Source: Thiomonas sp. FB-Cd (lineage in GTDB: Bacteria > Pseudomonadota > Gammaproteobacteria > Burkholderiales > Burkholderiaceae_C). Taken from it: a stretch of DNA of 64,000 bases. Numbering within the stretch: the first letter of the stretch is position 1; each line of letters starts with the position of its first letter. This document shows, one piece after another, positions 24,200 to 33,062 of the stretch. The translations under genes were made by a program, and so were the position numbers. The stretch is taken from contig NZ_JPOE01000002.1 in assembly GCF_000733775.1 (NCBI RefSeq), positions 496,001 through 560,000 on the forward strand, given 5' to 3'. The notes under the pieces are model-generated. The model saw only the letters and a list, made by a program, of their open reading frames with translations, was not told the origin of the DNA and made no database searches.

Positions 24200-25180
24200 A
24201 TGCAATACGCGCGTTTAGGCAAGACGGGCCTCACAGTTTCCCGCATTTGCCTCGGCTGCATGACTTACGGCATCCCCTTTCGGGGGGCTCATCCGTGGAC
24301 GCTTGACGAAGCGGCAAGTCGGCCGTTGATTCGCCAAGCCGTAGAGCTCGGTATCAATTTTTATGACACCGCAAACGCATATTCCGATGGCACGTCTGAG
24401 GAAATCGTCGGCCGTGCATTGCGCGATTTTGCAAAACGCGACGAGATCGTCGTGGCGACCAAAGTGCATTACGCGTCGCGTCAAGCACCAAACGTGGGCG
24501 GACTTTCCCGAAAAGCGATTTTGTATGAGATCGACGCCAGCTTGTCCCGCCTCGGGATGGACTATGTCGACCTATATCAAATCCACAGATGGGATCCGGC
24601 GACACCCATCGAGGAAACGATGGAGGCACTACATGACGTTGTGAAAGCGGGCAAGGCCCGATACATCGGGGCCTCATCGATGTTTGCGTGGCAGTTTGCC
24701 AAGGCCCAATTCGTCGCACAGAGGGAGGGGTGGACACGGTTCGTGAGCATGCAGCCCGAGATCAATTTGCTCTATCGCGAAGAGGAACGCGAGATGTTGC
24801 CGCTTTGCCGGGACGAATGCATTGGTGTGCTGCCCTGGAGCCCTTTGGCTCGAGGGCGCCTTGCAAGACCGTGGGGCGAACAGACCGCACGCATGACCAG
24901 TGATAGTTTTGGGGCAAGCCTGTTTGCGCAAACGCAGGAGGCGGACCGACGGGTAGCGGAGGCTCTTGCCGAAGTCGCGGCGCGGCGAGCGGCGCCACGT
25001 GCGCAGGTCGCGCTGGCATGGCTACTGCAAAAGCCGGGCGTCACGGCTCCCATCATCGGCGCCTCGAAATCTGGTCATTTGCATGACGCGGTTGCATCAC
25101 TTGAGCTGACGCTTACCGACGAAGAAATTTCAATACTCGAGGGCCCTTACGTGCCCCATGCGGTCGTGGGTTTCGAGTAA
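24200..25180 (+). CDS. aldo/keto reductase family oxidoreductase
   Basis: This 326-residue cytosolic enzyme belongs to the NADP(H)-dependent aldo/keto reductases. The catalytic tetrad is visible: Asp and Tyr in FYDTANAYSDGTSEE, Lys in VVATKVHY and His in YQIHRWDP. The cofactor-binding C-terminal loop is APIIGASKSGHL. The layout is closest to the AKR branch that includes YajO-like enzymes. CGGAGG lies 8 bases before the ATG. It is a single gene with the rRNA terminator upstream. The substrate cannot be inferred. Confidence 0.9.
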   Translation: MQYARLGKTGLTVSRICLGCMTYGIPFRGAHPWTLDEAASRPLIRQAVELGINFYDTANAYSDGTSEEIVGRALRDFAKRDEIVVATKVHYASRQAPNVGGLSRKAILYEIDASLSRLGMDYVDLYQIHRWDPATPIEETMEALHDVVKAGKARYIGASSMFAWQFAKAQFVAQREGWTRFVSMQPEINLLYREEEREMLPLCRDECIGVLPWSPLARGRLARPWGEQTARMTSDSFGASLFAQTQEADRRVAEALAEVAARRAAPRAQVALAWLLQKPGVTAPIIGASKSGHLHDAVASLELTLTDEEISILEGPYVPHAVVGFE

Positions 25181-25800
25181 ATGTAAGTGTGGAATGACAT
25201 CAAGTCAGGCGGGCTCACGCGTACCTGACGTCGTCAAGACGCTGGTATTCGACCGCCAGACATCTCGAGGTGTTTGGCCATGGCGCCAGCCACTCTTGAG
25301 CCTCCTGCCGAAAACCCAAGTAGAACCCAAGCTCTGCATCGACTGTCAACAAAAGAGTCAGCGACAACGCATCTGCCGCACGCCATGCGTGAGCTGCGAC
25401 CGGGGCATTGGACGGCTGCGTCCGAGAAAGGCCTACCTTTGGCGGCGCCATTCGCGCCACCAAAGCCACAGCCGGCGCCACCAAGGAAAGCGTCTTGGCG
25501 CTCGCTTTTTATTTGACATCACAGATCCAATACTTCATCCAGCAATGAAGCAGAGCTCTTGACCCCGAGCCCACCATGCTCCTCGTTTCGATGGTGCGAT
25601 ACCTAACACTGACCTTAGAAGGTCTCGCATTGGGGTACCCTCGCAAGATTTGCCAACAGTGAGATCGATAACCTCCAAACTACATTTCTGCGCCAATGGC
25701 AAGACGTGTCTGAGTTTGAGCAGATTGTTCGACGAAAATCTGCGCCAAAGGACGTCACGTTATTTGGCCAGGCATTGCCCGCGTGGAACGCAGACTCAGT
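25181..25800. other. intergenic, possible decayed coding sequence
   Basis: These 620 bases separate the aldo/keto reductase from KS1. No complete gene is supported. On the plus strand, from about 25626 to 25800, one frame reads like a protein fragment (LARFANSEIDNLQTTFLRQW, then SEFEQIVRRKSAPKDVTLFG) but has no start signal and runs into the antisense of KS1. I could not assign it to a family. Confidence 0.35.
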
Positions 25801-27030
25801 TCAGGTCTCCTTCGCCGAACGTACGACCAACGCAGCATTTGTTCCCCCAAACCCTGCAGACAGCGTCATGGCGTACCGTACGGGATGATTCAGGATCGTT
25901 TCGGGGACGTGGTAGAGCCCGGTGCACTCAGGGTCCAGGTCGTCCAGAAATGCCGTTGCAGGGATAAAGGAATGGCGCATAGCCAAAATACACACGAGCA
26001 TTTCCATGGCGCTTGCGGCTCCGAGCATATGGGCATGAAGGGCCTTTGTTGCACTGACTGGAACAGTGTGCGTTGCGTCACCGAGCACTTCTTTCAATGC
26101 CGCAACCTCAATAGGGTCGCCGCCGCGCGTGGCAGTTGCGTGCGCATTGATGTAACCGAGTTGTGACGCGTTGATCCTGGCACCCTTCAGCGCGGCGCGC
26201 ATGGCGGCGATTTGGCCCCGCTGATGCGGAGCGCCAATGTGATGCCCGTCCGACGCGATGCCCCAGCCATCAATGAAAGCAAGAATTGGCGCATTGCGAC
26301 GCTCCGCGTGTTCACGGGACTCCAACACATAAAACACGCTTCCCTCGCCCAAGACTAAACCTGTGCGCCTGCGAGAAAAAGGCCGGCAACTCTGCGAAGG
26401 CATGTGATCTACATCCGCCAAGGCGCGCAATCCATCCCAGGCACCCAGGAACATGGGCTGAAGAGCGGACTCCGCGCCGCCGGCAACGGCAATGTCCAAT
26501 TCACCACCGCGGATATGCCGGCAGGCGTCAGCGATCGCCGCACCCGAGGACGAGCATGCGGATGAATGACACGCTGTCGGGCCCAGAATTTGATGACGGA
26601 TCGAAATCTGCGATGCTGCTGCATTGGCCATGCAACCCATGATCACGTAGGGCTTCGCCGTCTTGCGGCCCTCTAAGTAAAACTGTCGTATGCCCTCCCA
26701 TTCAGTGGCGCCACCACCACGGACCGTGCCGTAAAAAACCCCTGCACGGTCGCCAAACGTGGAAAAGTTGGCAAGTCCAGCGTTTTCTGTCGCCTGGCGC
26801 GATGCCAGGATCGCCATCTGCGTAGTACGATCAAGAAACGGGAGTTCAACCCGCGTGAACGCCTCATTGAACTGAGCGTTTACTGCCCCGATGGGAAAGG
26901 GACGCGCCATATCTGGTGAGTCAAAGGCACTGATCCCGGATTTCAGACCAAGAAGACTTTCGAGAACCTCCGTCTCGGAGGACCCAATAGGGGAGATGAC
27001 TCCAATGCCCGTAATGGCAATTTCAAGCAT
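25801..27030 (-). CDS. FabF-like beta-ketoacyl-ACP synthase KS1 of the rpfG locus
   Basis: Ketosynthases condense an acyl group with malonyl-ACP to lengthen a chain. This 409-residue protein has the thiolase-fold catalytic set: Cys159 in SSACSSSGAAI, His297 in INAHATATRGGDP, and Lys329/His334 in ATKALHAHMLGAAS. The first His motif is NAHATAT, where housekeeping FabF/FabB have NAHGTST; the second has AH, not GH. It starts 8 bases inside the end of the ACP gene, so the two are co-translated. KS2 (56021-57253) is a paralog about 70% alike by eye. Its place, divergent from an RpfG regulator, suggests a role in making the acyl part of a DSF-type signal or another signal-controlled lipid. That role is inference. 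Confidence 0.9.
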   Translation of the reverse strand: MLEIAITGIGVISPIGSSETEVLESLLGLKSGISAFDSPDMARPFPIGAVNAQFNEAFTRVELPFLDRTTQMAILASRQATENAGLANFSTFGDRAGVFYGTVRGGGATEWEGIRQFYLEGRKTAKPYVIMGCMANAAASQISIRHQILGPTACHSSACSSSGAAIADACRHIRGGELDIAVAGGAESALQPMFLGAWDGLRALADVDHMPSQSCRPFSRRRTGLVLGEGSVFYVLESREHAERRNAPILAFIDGWGIASDGHHIGAPHQRGQIAAMRAALKGARINASQLGYINAHATATRGGDPIEVAALKEVLGDATHTVPVSATKALHAHMLGAASAMEMLVCILAMRHSFIPATAFLDDLDPECTGLYHVPETILNHPVRYAMTLSAGFGGTNAALVVRSAKET

Positions 27031-27289
27031 GACTTGGAGCTTTTATATTTTTAATGACCATGTTCGCGACATCGATCAATGTCGGGTTTTTCGGTAAATC
27101 AATATCTTTGAGCTTGCAACCCATCGAATCTTCGAGAGTCATAATGACGTCAAGCACACCCATCGAATCGAGCCCAATCTCCGCGATATGCATCGAGTCG
27201 GGCTTGCCCGTCAGATCGATGTCAAACGTTTTATGAGTTATGCTTTTAATAGCATCAATGATTCGGTTTTGATCCCAGACTTGGCTCAT
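27023..27289 (-). CDS. acyl carrier protein of the KS1-rpfG locus
   Basis: This 88-residue acidic protein has the carrier-protein motif IGLDSMGVLDVIM, where Ser42 would carry 4'-phosphopantetheine. It differs from housekeeping AcpP (motif GADSLDTVEL), so it is likely a specialised carrier. It lies directly upstream of KS1 and overlaps it by 8 bases (ACP stop inside the KS1 start), forming a two-gene unit divergent from rpfG across ~150 bases. The expected partner activities (ketoreductase, dehydratase) are not in this locus and would have to be supplied by housekeeping enzymes such as FabG and FabZ. No phosphopantetheinyl transferase is in the window. Confidence 0.9.
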   Translation of the reverse strand: MSQVWDQNRIIDAIKSITHKTFDIDLTGKPDSMHIAEIGLDSMGVLDVIMTLEDSMGCKLKDIDLPKNPTLIDVANMVIKNIKAPSHA

Positions 27290-27440
27290 GGCTTGCCTTC
27301 ATGAAGGTTAATAGCTGGATGATAACCGAAAAATGGTGGCGGTGCAATCGGGTTTTGGTAATAATTGAACAGATATTATTTTGCGTCAAATTCATGAATC
27401 CTGCCGTGTGGCGTTTCTGAGAGTCTGAAGGGGGTTCACA

Positions 27441-28511
27441 ATGCATCCGACAGCTATCGACCAAGGATGGGTCCGCGAGCCCGTTATTATCATCGTTGAT
27501 GATCAATCGACAAACTGCCATCTGTTGGCGGAAATTGCGCACGGATTCTGTCCGGACGGAAAAATTCTTTCTTTTGATGACCCCCTGGCTGCGGTAGCCT
27601 ACGCAAACGCGCATCAAGTTGATCTTGTGTTGACTGATTATCGTATGCCGCAAATGAATGGCGTAGCGTTAATACGCACACTCAGAACCATGAAGCACCT
27701 GAATGAACCGCCAATCATCTGCGTGACCGCAATCGATGATCTGAAAGTTCGTTATGAAGCCCTCGACGCGGGTGCGAATGATTATTTAAGTCGACCGCTT
27801 GACTATCGCGAATGCGCCGCGCGCTGCCGCAATCTATTAAATATGCGGCGATTTCAGCTCGCAACACTGCATCATGCGAAGGAACTTGAAAATCGCGTCG
27901 AGCAAGTTGTTCAGGATCTGCAGAAGAAGAAAATGGAAACCCTGTTTCGCTTAGCCAAAGTGGCGGAACAGCGCGACACAGATACAGGTGGCCATCTCAA
28001 TCGCATCGGGCGTTACTCGAGGTTGTTGGCGCGAAAAATGGGCTGCGAAGAATCGTTCGCGACAATGATGGAGTTGGCAGCACCGCTCCACGATATCGGA
28101 AAAGTTGCCATTCCTGATAATATTCTTTTGGCGGAGCGCGTTTTGACGCCAGATGAGTGGGCAGTTATGAAAACGCACACGATCATCGGACACGCCATGC
28201 TTTCTGGTGGAGATTCAGAGGACTTGATGATCGCCGCAGAGATTGCTAGGTTTCATCATGAGAAGTTCGATGGAAGTGGATACCCGGACGGACTGTCGGG
28301 ACAAGGTATTCCCATCTCCGCGAGGATCCTCGCAGTGGTCGACGTTTACGATGCGTTGACATCCAAGAGGCCGTACAAAAAGGCGTGGCCGAATGAGGAG
28401 GCTATCGCCTACTTGCGGGCGCAAGCGGGGAAGCACTTGGATCCGGAATTGGTTAATATTTTTCTTTCGTGCCGGCCCGACATCGATAAAATCCGGGTGC
28501 ATTTGCAGTAG
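27441..28511 (+). CDS. rpfG: RpfG-type response regulator, REC + HD-GYP cyclic di-GMP phosphodiesterase
   Basis: RpfG relays DSF sensing by hydrolysing cyclic di-GMP. The 356-residue protein has an N-terminal receiver domain (about residues 14-132) with acidic pocket VDD (19-21) and phospho-acceptor Asp66 in TDYRMP. The usual receiver lysine is replaced by arginine (LSRPLD, Arg118). After a coiled-coil linker (about 140-165) comes an HD-GYP domain with HLNRIGRYS, the metal pair LHDIGK (His217, Asp218) and FDGSGYPDG (276-284), all intact. GGGGG lies 7-8 bases before the ATG. It is divergent from ACP-KS1, and the matching sensor gene rpfC is ~29 kb away. Pairing with that sensor is inference from family knowledge. 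Base composition is more AT-rich than most neighbours. Confidence 0.9.
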   Translation: MHPTAIDQGWVREPVIIIVDDQSTNCHLLAEIAHGFCPDGKILSFDDPLAAVAYANAHQVDLVLTDYRMPQMNGVALIRTLRTMKHLNEPPIICVTAIDDLKVRYEALDAGANDYLSRPLDYRECAARCRNLLNMRRFQLATLHHAKELENRVEQVVQDLQKKKMETLFRLAKVAEQRDTDTGGHLNRIGRYSRLLARKMGCEESFATMMELAAPLHDIGKVAIPDNILLAERVLTPDEWAVMKTHTIIGHAMLSGGDSEDLMIAAEIARFHHEKFDGSGYPDGLSGQGIPISARILAVVDVYDALTSKRPYKKAWPNEEAIAYLRAQAGKHLDPELVNIFLSCRPDIDKIRVHLQ

Positions 28512-28590
28512 TCTTGCGTCCCGAATAAGCAGTGCTAAAGGCTGTTCAAGATCTCGAATCGACTCCACGTTTGTGAGGTGATGCGTCCCC

Positions 28591-30518
28591 CGGAGTTCGA
28601 CAGTTTGAGTCAAAAATTGGCTGAAAACGCCGACCCCGGCCTTGACGGAACAAAGGGTTAGCATCGTTTTTGGAAAAGTACGTGTGGTGGCACGTTTTTC
28701 CACATTGTGAGGCTGTTGCCATTTGCAGATGGGTTGGTGTATTGTGGCGGCATGTTTATCAAGATCACCACCTCCGGCGGTCGCCGCTATGTCCAGCTCG
28801 TGGAGTCCTACCGGGATGAGAGCGGGCGGGTGAAGAAACGCACGGTGGCCACCCTGGGGCGCGCCGACCAAGCTGGCAGCCAGCTTGAGAGCGTGATCCG
28901 CGGCCTGCAGCGACTTCGCGGCGACATGCCGCCGGAGGCCGGCGCGGTGGCGACCGTGGCCGACGTGCGGTTCGAGTCCAGCCGCGCCCTGGGCGACGTA
29001 TGGGCGCTGACCGAGCTGTGGGACGAATTGGGATTCGGCGAGCTGCGCCGGGTTTTTGGTCGCACGCGCAGCCGCATCGACGTCGAGGGGCTGGTGCGCC
29101 TGATGGTGCTCAACCGCCTGTGCGATCCGACATCCAAGCTCGGGGTGCTGCGCTGGCTGCAGACGGTGGCGCTGCCGCGCTTTGCGCCCAAGGAAGTGAC
29201 GCACCAGCAACTGCTGCGGGCGATGGACGCGCTGGTCGAACACCAGGACCGCGTGCAGGCGGCGCTGGCCGGGTTGCTGCGCCCGCTGATCGACCAGGAC
29301 CTGTCGGTGGTGTTCTACGACATGACCACCATCGGCGTGGAGGGCGAGACCGAGCTGGCCGGCGACCTACGCCAGTTCGGCATATCCAAGGACGGCGGCA
29401 TTCGCCGCCAGTTCATGCTCGGAGTGGTGCAGACGGCCGAGGGACTGCCGCTGACGCATCGGGTCTGGGAAGGGAACACGGCCGAGGCACCGACGCTCAG
29501 CACCGTGGTTCAAGAGGTTCTGGCGCTGTACCCGGTCAAGCGCGTGGTGCTGGTGGCCGATCGCGGTCTGCTCAGCCTGGACAATCTGGAGTGGCTGCGC
29601 GGGCAACGCGTGGGCGGCACCGAGCAGCCACTGGAGTTCATCCTGGCCGTGCCGGGGCGGCGTTATGCCGAATTCTCGGAGATTCTGGAGCCGATCCACG
29701 CGCAGCGCTGCGCGGCAGCCACCCGCGAGGTCCTCGGCGAGACCCGCTGGCAGGACATGCGCCTGGTCTGGGCCCACGATCCGCGCCGCGCCCTGGAACA
29801 AACCGCAGCGCGCCGCCAGCATATCGAAGAACTCACGCAGGAAGCCCAGCGGCGTGCTGGCAAGCTTGATGCGCAAGAAGGCGGCACCGCCTTCAGAGGC
29901 CGGCGCCTGAGCGACTCCGGTGCTAAGGCCTGGCTGTACCGCGCGGTCTCCGAGGCGCATCTGGGCTCGATCATCAAGGTCGACCTGCAATCGGATCTGT
30001 TCACCTACGTCATCGACGACAAGGCGCTGGCGCGTGCAGAACTCAACGACGGCAAGCTGTTGTTGGTGACCAATGTGCCAGAGTTGTCGGCGCTTGAGGT
30101 TCTGCGACGCTACAAGAGCCTGGCCGACATCGAGCGCGGCTTCAAGATTCTCAAATCCGAGATCGAGATCGCCCCGGTGTTCCACCGCTTGCCCGACCGC
30201 ATCCGTGCCCATGCGCTGATCTGCTTCATCGCTCTGGTGCTGTACCGCGTCATGCGCATGCGCCTCAAGGACGCCGGCTCCAAGCTGTCGCCCGAACGTG
30301 CACTCGAGCAACTGCGGCGCATCCAATACCACCAGGTCCACCTCGGCGGCGAGCGCCGCGACGGCACGTCCTCGCTCAGCGACGCCGACCACGCCATCCT
30401 CCAAGGACTCAAGCTCCCGAAACCCGCCATCGACGACCAACTCGCACTCCTGTAGGGGCACGTTTCAACGCTCACCCTAACGATATCGCGTACTTACGAC
30501 CGTAACTGTCGAACTCCG
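28591..30518 (+). mobile_element. IS1634-type insertion sequence, intact, with target duplication
   Basis: The element is about 1.93 kb. Its ends are 15-bp perfect inverted repeats: CGGAGTTCGACAGTT at 28591-28605 and the reverse complement at 30504-30518. The octamer GCGTCCCC occurs directly outside both ends (28583-28590 and 30519-30526) and is best read as a target-site duplication. It lies about 70 bases after rpfG. An intact transposase, matching ends and identical flanks indicate a recent insertion. Confidence 0.85.
28752..30455 (+). CDS. IS1634 family transposase (DDE)
   Basis: The 567-residue protein from ATG 28752 is a full-length IS4-superfamily transposase of the IS1634 branch. The DDE triad can be placed: Asp190 in VVFYDMTTIG, Asp270 in VVLVADRGLLS, and the Glu in DIERGFKILKSE near residue 455. 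The N-terminal region (MFIKITTSGG...VQLVESYRDE) is typical of this group. An in-frame upstream start at 28707 would add 15 residues of no known meaning. The gene fills almost all of the element between the inverted repeats. Confidence 0.93.
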   Translation: MFIKITTSGGRRYVQLVESYRDESGRVKKRTVATLGRADQAGSQLESVIRGLQRLRGDMPPEAGAVATVADVRFESSRALGDVWALTELWDELGFGELRRVFGRTRSRIDVEGLVRLMVLNRLCDPTSKLGVLRWLQTVALPRFAPKEVTHQQLLRAMDALVEHQDRVQAALAGLLRPLIDQDLSVVFYDMTTIGVEGETELAGDLRQFGISKDGGIRRQFMLGVVQTAEGLPLTHRVWEGNTAEAPTLSTVVQEVLALYPVKRVVLVADRGLLSLDNLEWLRGQRVGGTEQPLEFILAVPGRRYAEFSEILEPIHAQRCAAATREVLGETRWQDMRLVWAHDPRRALEQTAARRQHIEELTQEAQRRAGKLDAQEGGTAFRGRRLSDSGAKAWLYRAVSEAHLGSIIKVDLQSDLFTYVIDDKALARAELNDGKLLLVTNVPELSALEVLRRYKSLADIERGFKILKSEIEIAPVFHRLPDRIRAHALICFIALVLYRVMRMRLKDAGSKLSPERALEQLRRIQYHQVHLGGERRDGTSSLSDADHAILQGLKLPKPAIDDQLALL

Positions 30519-30799
30519 GCGTCCCCGGGGCGAATCGCGCACGCCGAAGGTTGGATGGGAGCCAGACGCGGATGGGCAGCGGGATATGGCGATGCGGTCG
30601 AAATCGACCGGCGCGATAACACGTGGCGCAGCGAGCAAGCTCGGCCTCAGCGGCCGCCGGCTCATTGGCTTGGCAGGACGCGGAATGGAGCAAACCCAGA
30701 TGCCGAGTCACCATTGGCGGCCGCGGCTGCGAAAAAAGTGGATACAGATGGATTGGCACGCGCAACATTGCCGAAACATGGAGCGCATAGTCTTCAGGG

Positions 30800-31375
30800 A
30801 TGCGCCATTTGCCTCGTTCGACCGGTCTCGGAGTTGCATTACTCTTCCTGCTGTCTCCATCAAGCCAGGCTCTCGGGCTGGATTCGATGCGGAATTGGGT
30901 GGACAGCGCCGACCAGAATTTGACGAATATCTACGATAACGGCACGCCCGATGTGTTTTTCACGGGCTACACCTGGCATGACCCAGCGACCTACACCGCG
31001 GCCAAGCGCGCAACGCTCAACAGCCACGCTTGGGGATTGGGCTGGGGCAAACATCTGGTAGACGCGAACGGCAATGACGAGATGGTGTACGCGATGATGT
31101 TTTCTGACTCTCACCGCAATGCGCAGCCTGTTGTGGGGTATGGCAAGCAATGGTTATGGCGCCCGGCAGGAAAGCTGCACTTAGGGGTGGGATATACGGC
31201 TGGGATCACATCGCGTGCTGATATTTTCAACAATATTCCGTTTCCCATCGCATTGCCGCTGGTGTCCGTTGGTTATGGGCGATTTACGCTGTATGGCACG
31301 TTTCTGCCAAAGGTAACTAGCACATTGAACAATGGCAACGTGGCGTTTTTTTTCGCACGGTATGCCTTTCGATGA
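30800..31375 (+). CDS. pagP: lipid A palmitoyltransferase PagP/CrcA type
   Basis: PagP is an outer-membrane beta-barrel enzyme that moves palmitate from phospholipids to lipid A, giving resistance to cationic peptides. The 191-residue protein has a signal-peptide-like N-terminus (hydrophobic residues 10-24). Family segments are GYTWHDPATY, AWGLGWGKH, YAMMFSDSHRNAQPVVGYG, LGVGYTAGITSR and PLVSVGYG, ending in NNGNVAFFFARYAF with a C-terminal aromatic barrel signature. The catalytic residues of E. coli PagP map to His60, Asp103 and Ser104. The start is uncertain: ATG 30800 or TTG 30809, the latter with better spacing to CAGGGA. It follows the IS1634 element by ~280 bases with no recognisable gene between. 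Confidence 0.85.
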   Translation: MRHLPRSTGLGVALLFLLSPSSQALGLDSMRNWVDSADQNLTNIYDNGTPDVFFTGYTWHDPATYTAAKRATLNSHAWGLGWGKHLVDANGNDEMVYAMMFSDSHRNAQPVVGYGKQWLWRPAGKLHLGVGYTAGITSRADIFNNIPFPIALPLVSVGYGRFTLYGTFLPKVTSTLNNGNVAFFFARYAFR

Positions 31376-31853
31376 AGCGCGGGTTAAGCAGGCAACGCAT
31401 GCCTGAGCAGTCGCCATGAGGACTCGCTCAAAGCGTCTTCGTCTGTGCATGCGGAGAAGCAATTGATCGGCATCCCGATCGTGTTGTGACCAAGTTCCAC
31501 CCAGCACCTCCCTCGAGGTGACGCGCGTGTCTGACGGACGCCCCTGATAGGTCGCTCGTCAGTGCGCTGGTCAATTGGGCATCGGATCGAACTGCCAGTA
31601 CGACTGCCTTGACACTGCCTGCGAAGTACTGAGAGTCACTGCGTTGGCAGACATGCGTGAAAACTGGCTTCGCCGCCACGCGATAGCTCATCGGGCCGCC
31701 TCGGATCCGGGGTACACGCATTTCCGTGATGTGCGTCAAAGCCGCAAAGGCTCTTGCCGGCGTATAAGCAATCCTATCGGGTTGTATTTGGACAAGGGTC
31801 TCATCTTGAGGCAAGAGCTAACAAATTGCACCGGCGGCAGGGACGCATTGCGC
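31376..31853. other. intergenic region before the efflux operon
   Basis: About 480 bases lie between pagP and the likely macA start. Open frames run through part of it, including an upstream extension of the macA frame, but they carry no domain and no good ribosome binding site. It probably holds the efflux operon promoter; I could not identify one with confidence. Confidence 0.35.
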
Positions 31854-33044
31854 GTGGCAAGCCAAAGCGGCTTTATACGTACGCGCTGGGTCGTGACTCT
31901 TGGCATCGTTTTGTTTTTCGGGTTTGCGGGCGCCGGTTGGTGGGCCACACATCCCAAGACGCAAGTGGTTTACGTTACTGCACTTGCGGCGCGAGGTGCA
32001 GTGGCACGCACCGTTACGGCAACCGGAACGGTGAATCCTGTGCTCACGGTGATCGTGGGCACTTACGTTTCAGGCGTGATCCAGTCCCAATACTGCGACT
32101 ACAACACCAAAGTCAGAAAAGGACAACTGTGCGCAAAAATTGATCCGCGCCCCTATCAGACGATTGTCGACGAGAACATGGCTCAGCTTGCGGTGGCACG
32201 GGCGCAGCTCGTGAAGGACCAAGCCAACGTCGAGTACACAAGGATCAATTTCAAACGCTTGGTGGGGCTTGTTGGCCGAGGTGTGGTTTCGCAGGATGCG
32301 GTTGACCAGGCAAAAAGCGCTGTGGACCAGGGCGCGGCTCAGGTCCAACTGGACAAAGCGACGGTGCAGGAGCGTGAGGCTTCGCTCGAGGCTGCCAAGG
32401 TCAACCTCGGCTACACGGATATAGTGTCGCCAGTTGACGGCACGGTTGTTTCGCGCAATGTCACCATCGGGCAGACTGTGGCCGCCAGTTTCCAGACGCC
32501 CACGCTATTCCTTATTGCCACCGATCTCACGCGAATGCAAGTTGACGCCAATGTCAGCGAAAGTGATATCGCTACGATCAAAGATGGTGATAAGGCGAGC
32601 TTTACCGTGGAGGCATACTCGGGCCGCCTGTTTCCGGGACGAGTCGTGCAGGTTCGCCAAGCGCCACAGTCGGTCCAAAACGTCATTACCTATGACGTGG
32701 TCGTTGCTTTGAACAATACCGATTTGCTGCTCAAGCCTGGAATGACGGCCACAGTGGGCATTGTGACCGCTGAGCGCGATAGTGTGCTGCGCGTGCCCGA
32801 TCAGGCACTGCGTTATTTGCCGACAGGCGCCAGCGTCGCGCCCAAGTCCAGCAAGGGACTCACCAGGGTTTGGGTATTGCGAGACGGACGCCCTGTAGCC
32901 GTGTCGATCAAGACCGGTCTCGATGACGATACGTATACGGAGGTCGTTGGCGGCGACCTCAAGGCCGGGGATCGCGTGATTGTCGGCGAGCAGCGTGCGG
33001 GTGCTGCGACCCAGGGTGGCGCATCGGTGCGCTTCGGGCTTTAG
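31854..33044 (+). CDS. macA: MacA-type periplasmic adaptor (membrane fusion protein)
   Basis: This RND/ABC-type adaptor links an inner-membrane exporter to an outer-membrane channel. From GTG 31854 it is 396 residues. A single membrane anchor (VVTLGIVLFFGFAGAGWWAT) is followed by the barrel-sandwich hybrid (TVTATGTVNPVLTVIVGTYVSG), a coiled-coil hairpin with lipoyl-like halves (to AAKVNLGYTDIVSPVDGTVV) and beta-barrel domains ending near GDRVIVGEQ. The start is uncertain: TTG 31848 is also possible, and the frame stays open upstream to 31575 without similarity. macB follows after 18 bases, so the two are co-transcribed. The exported compound cannot be predicted. Confidence 0.85.
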   Translation: MASQSGFIRTRWVVTLGIVLFFGFAGAGWWATHPKTQVVYVTALAARGAVARTVTATGTVNPVLTVIVGTYVSGVIQSQYCDYNTKVRKGQLCAKIDPRPYQTIVDENMAQLAVARAQLVKDQANVEYTRINFKRLVGLVGRGVVSQDAVDQAKSAVDQGAAQVQLDKATVQEREASLEAAKVNLGYTDIVSPVDGTVVSRNVTIGQTVAASFQTPTLFLIATDLTRMQVDANVSESDIATIKDGDKASFTVEAYSGRLFPGRVVQVRQAPQSVQNVITYDVVVALNNTDLLLKPGMTATVGIVTAERDSVLRVPDQALRYLPTGASVAPKSSKGLTRVWVLRDGRPVAVSIKTGLDDDTYTEVVGGDLKAGDRVIVGEQRAGAATQGGASVRFGL

Positions 33045-33062
33045 GGTAGCGAGTCAAACGCC

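Noticed and set aside
25640-25800. Possible rpfF remnant after KS1 on the minus strand (a frame reading VPRGQ...RD...RHVL)
   Set aside because: The place matches rpfF after KS2, but only a few scattered residues agree, an in-frame stop is present and the spacing is wrong by three residues. This is within chance; a translated alignment with rpfF would decide.
31575-31853. 93-codon extension before macA
   Set aside because: It lacks similarity to adaptor proteins and would place the membrane anchor about 100 residues in; a start near 31848-31854 fits the family.
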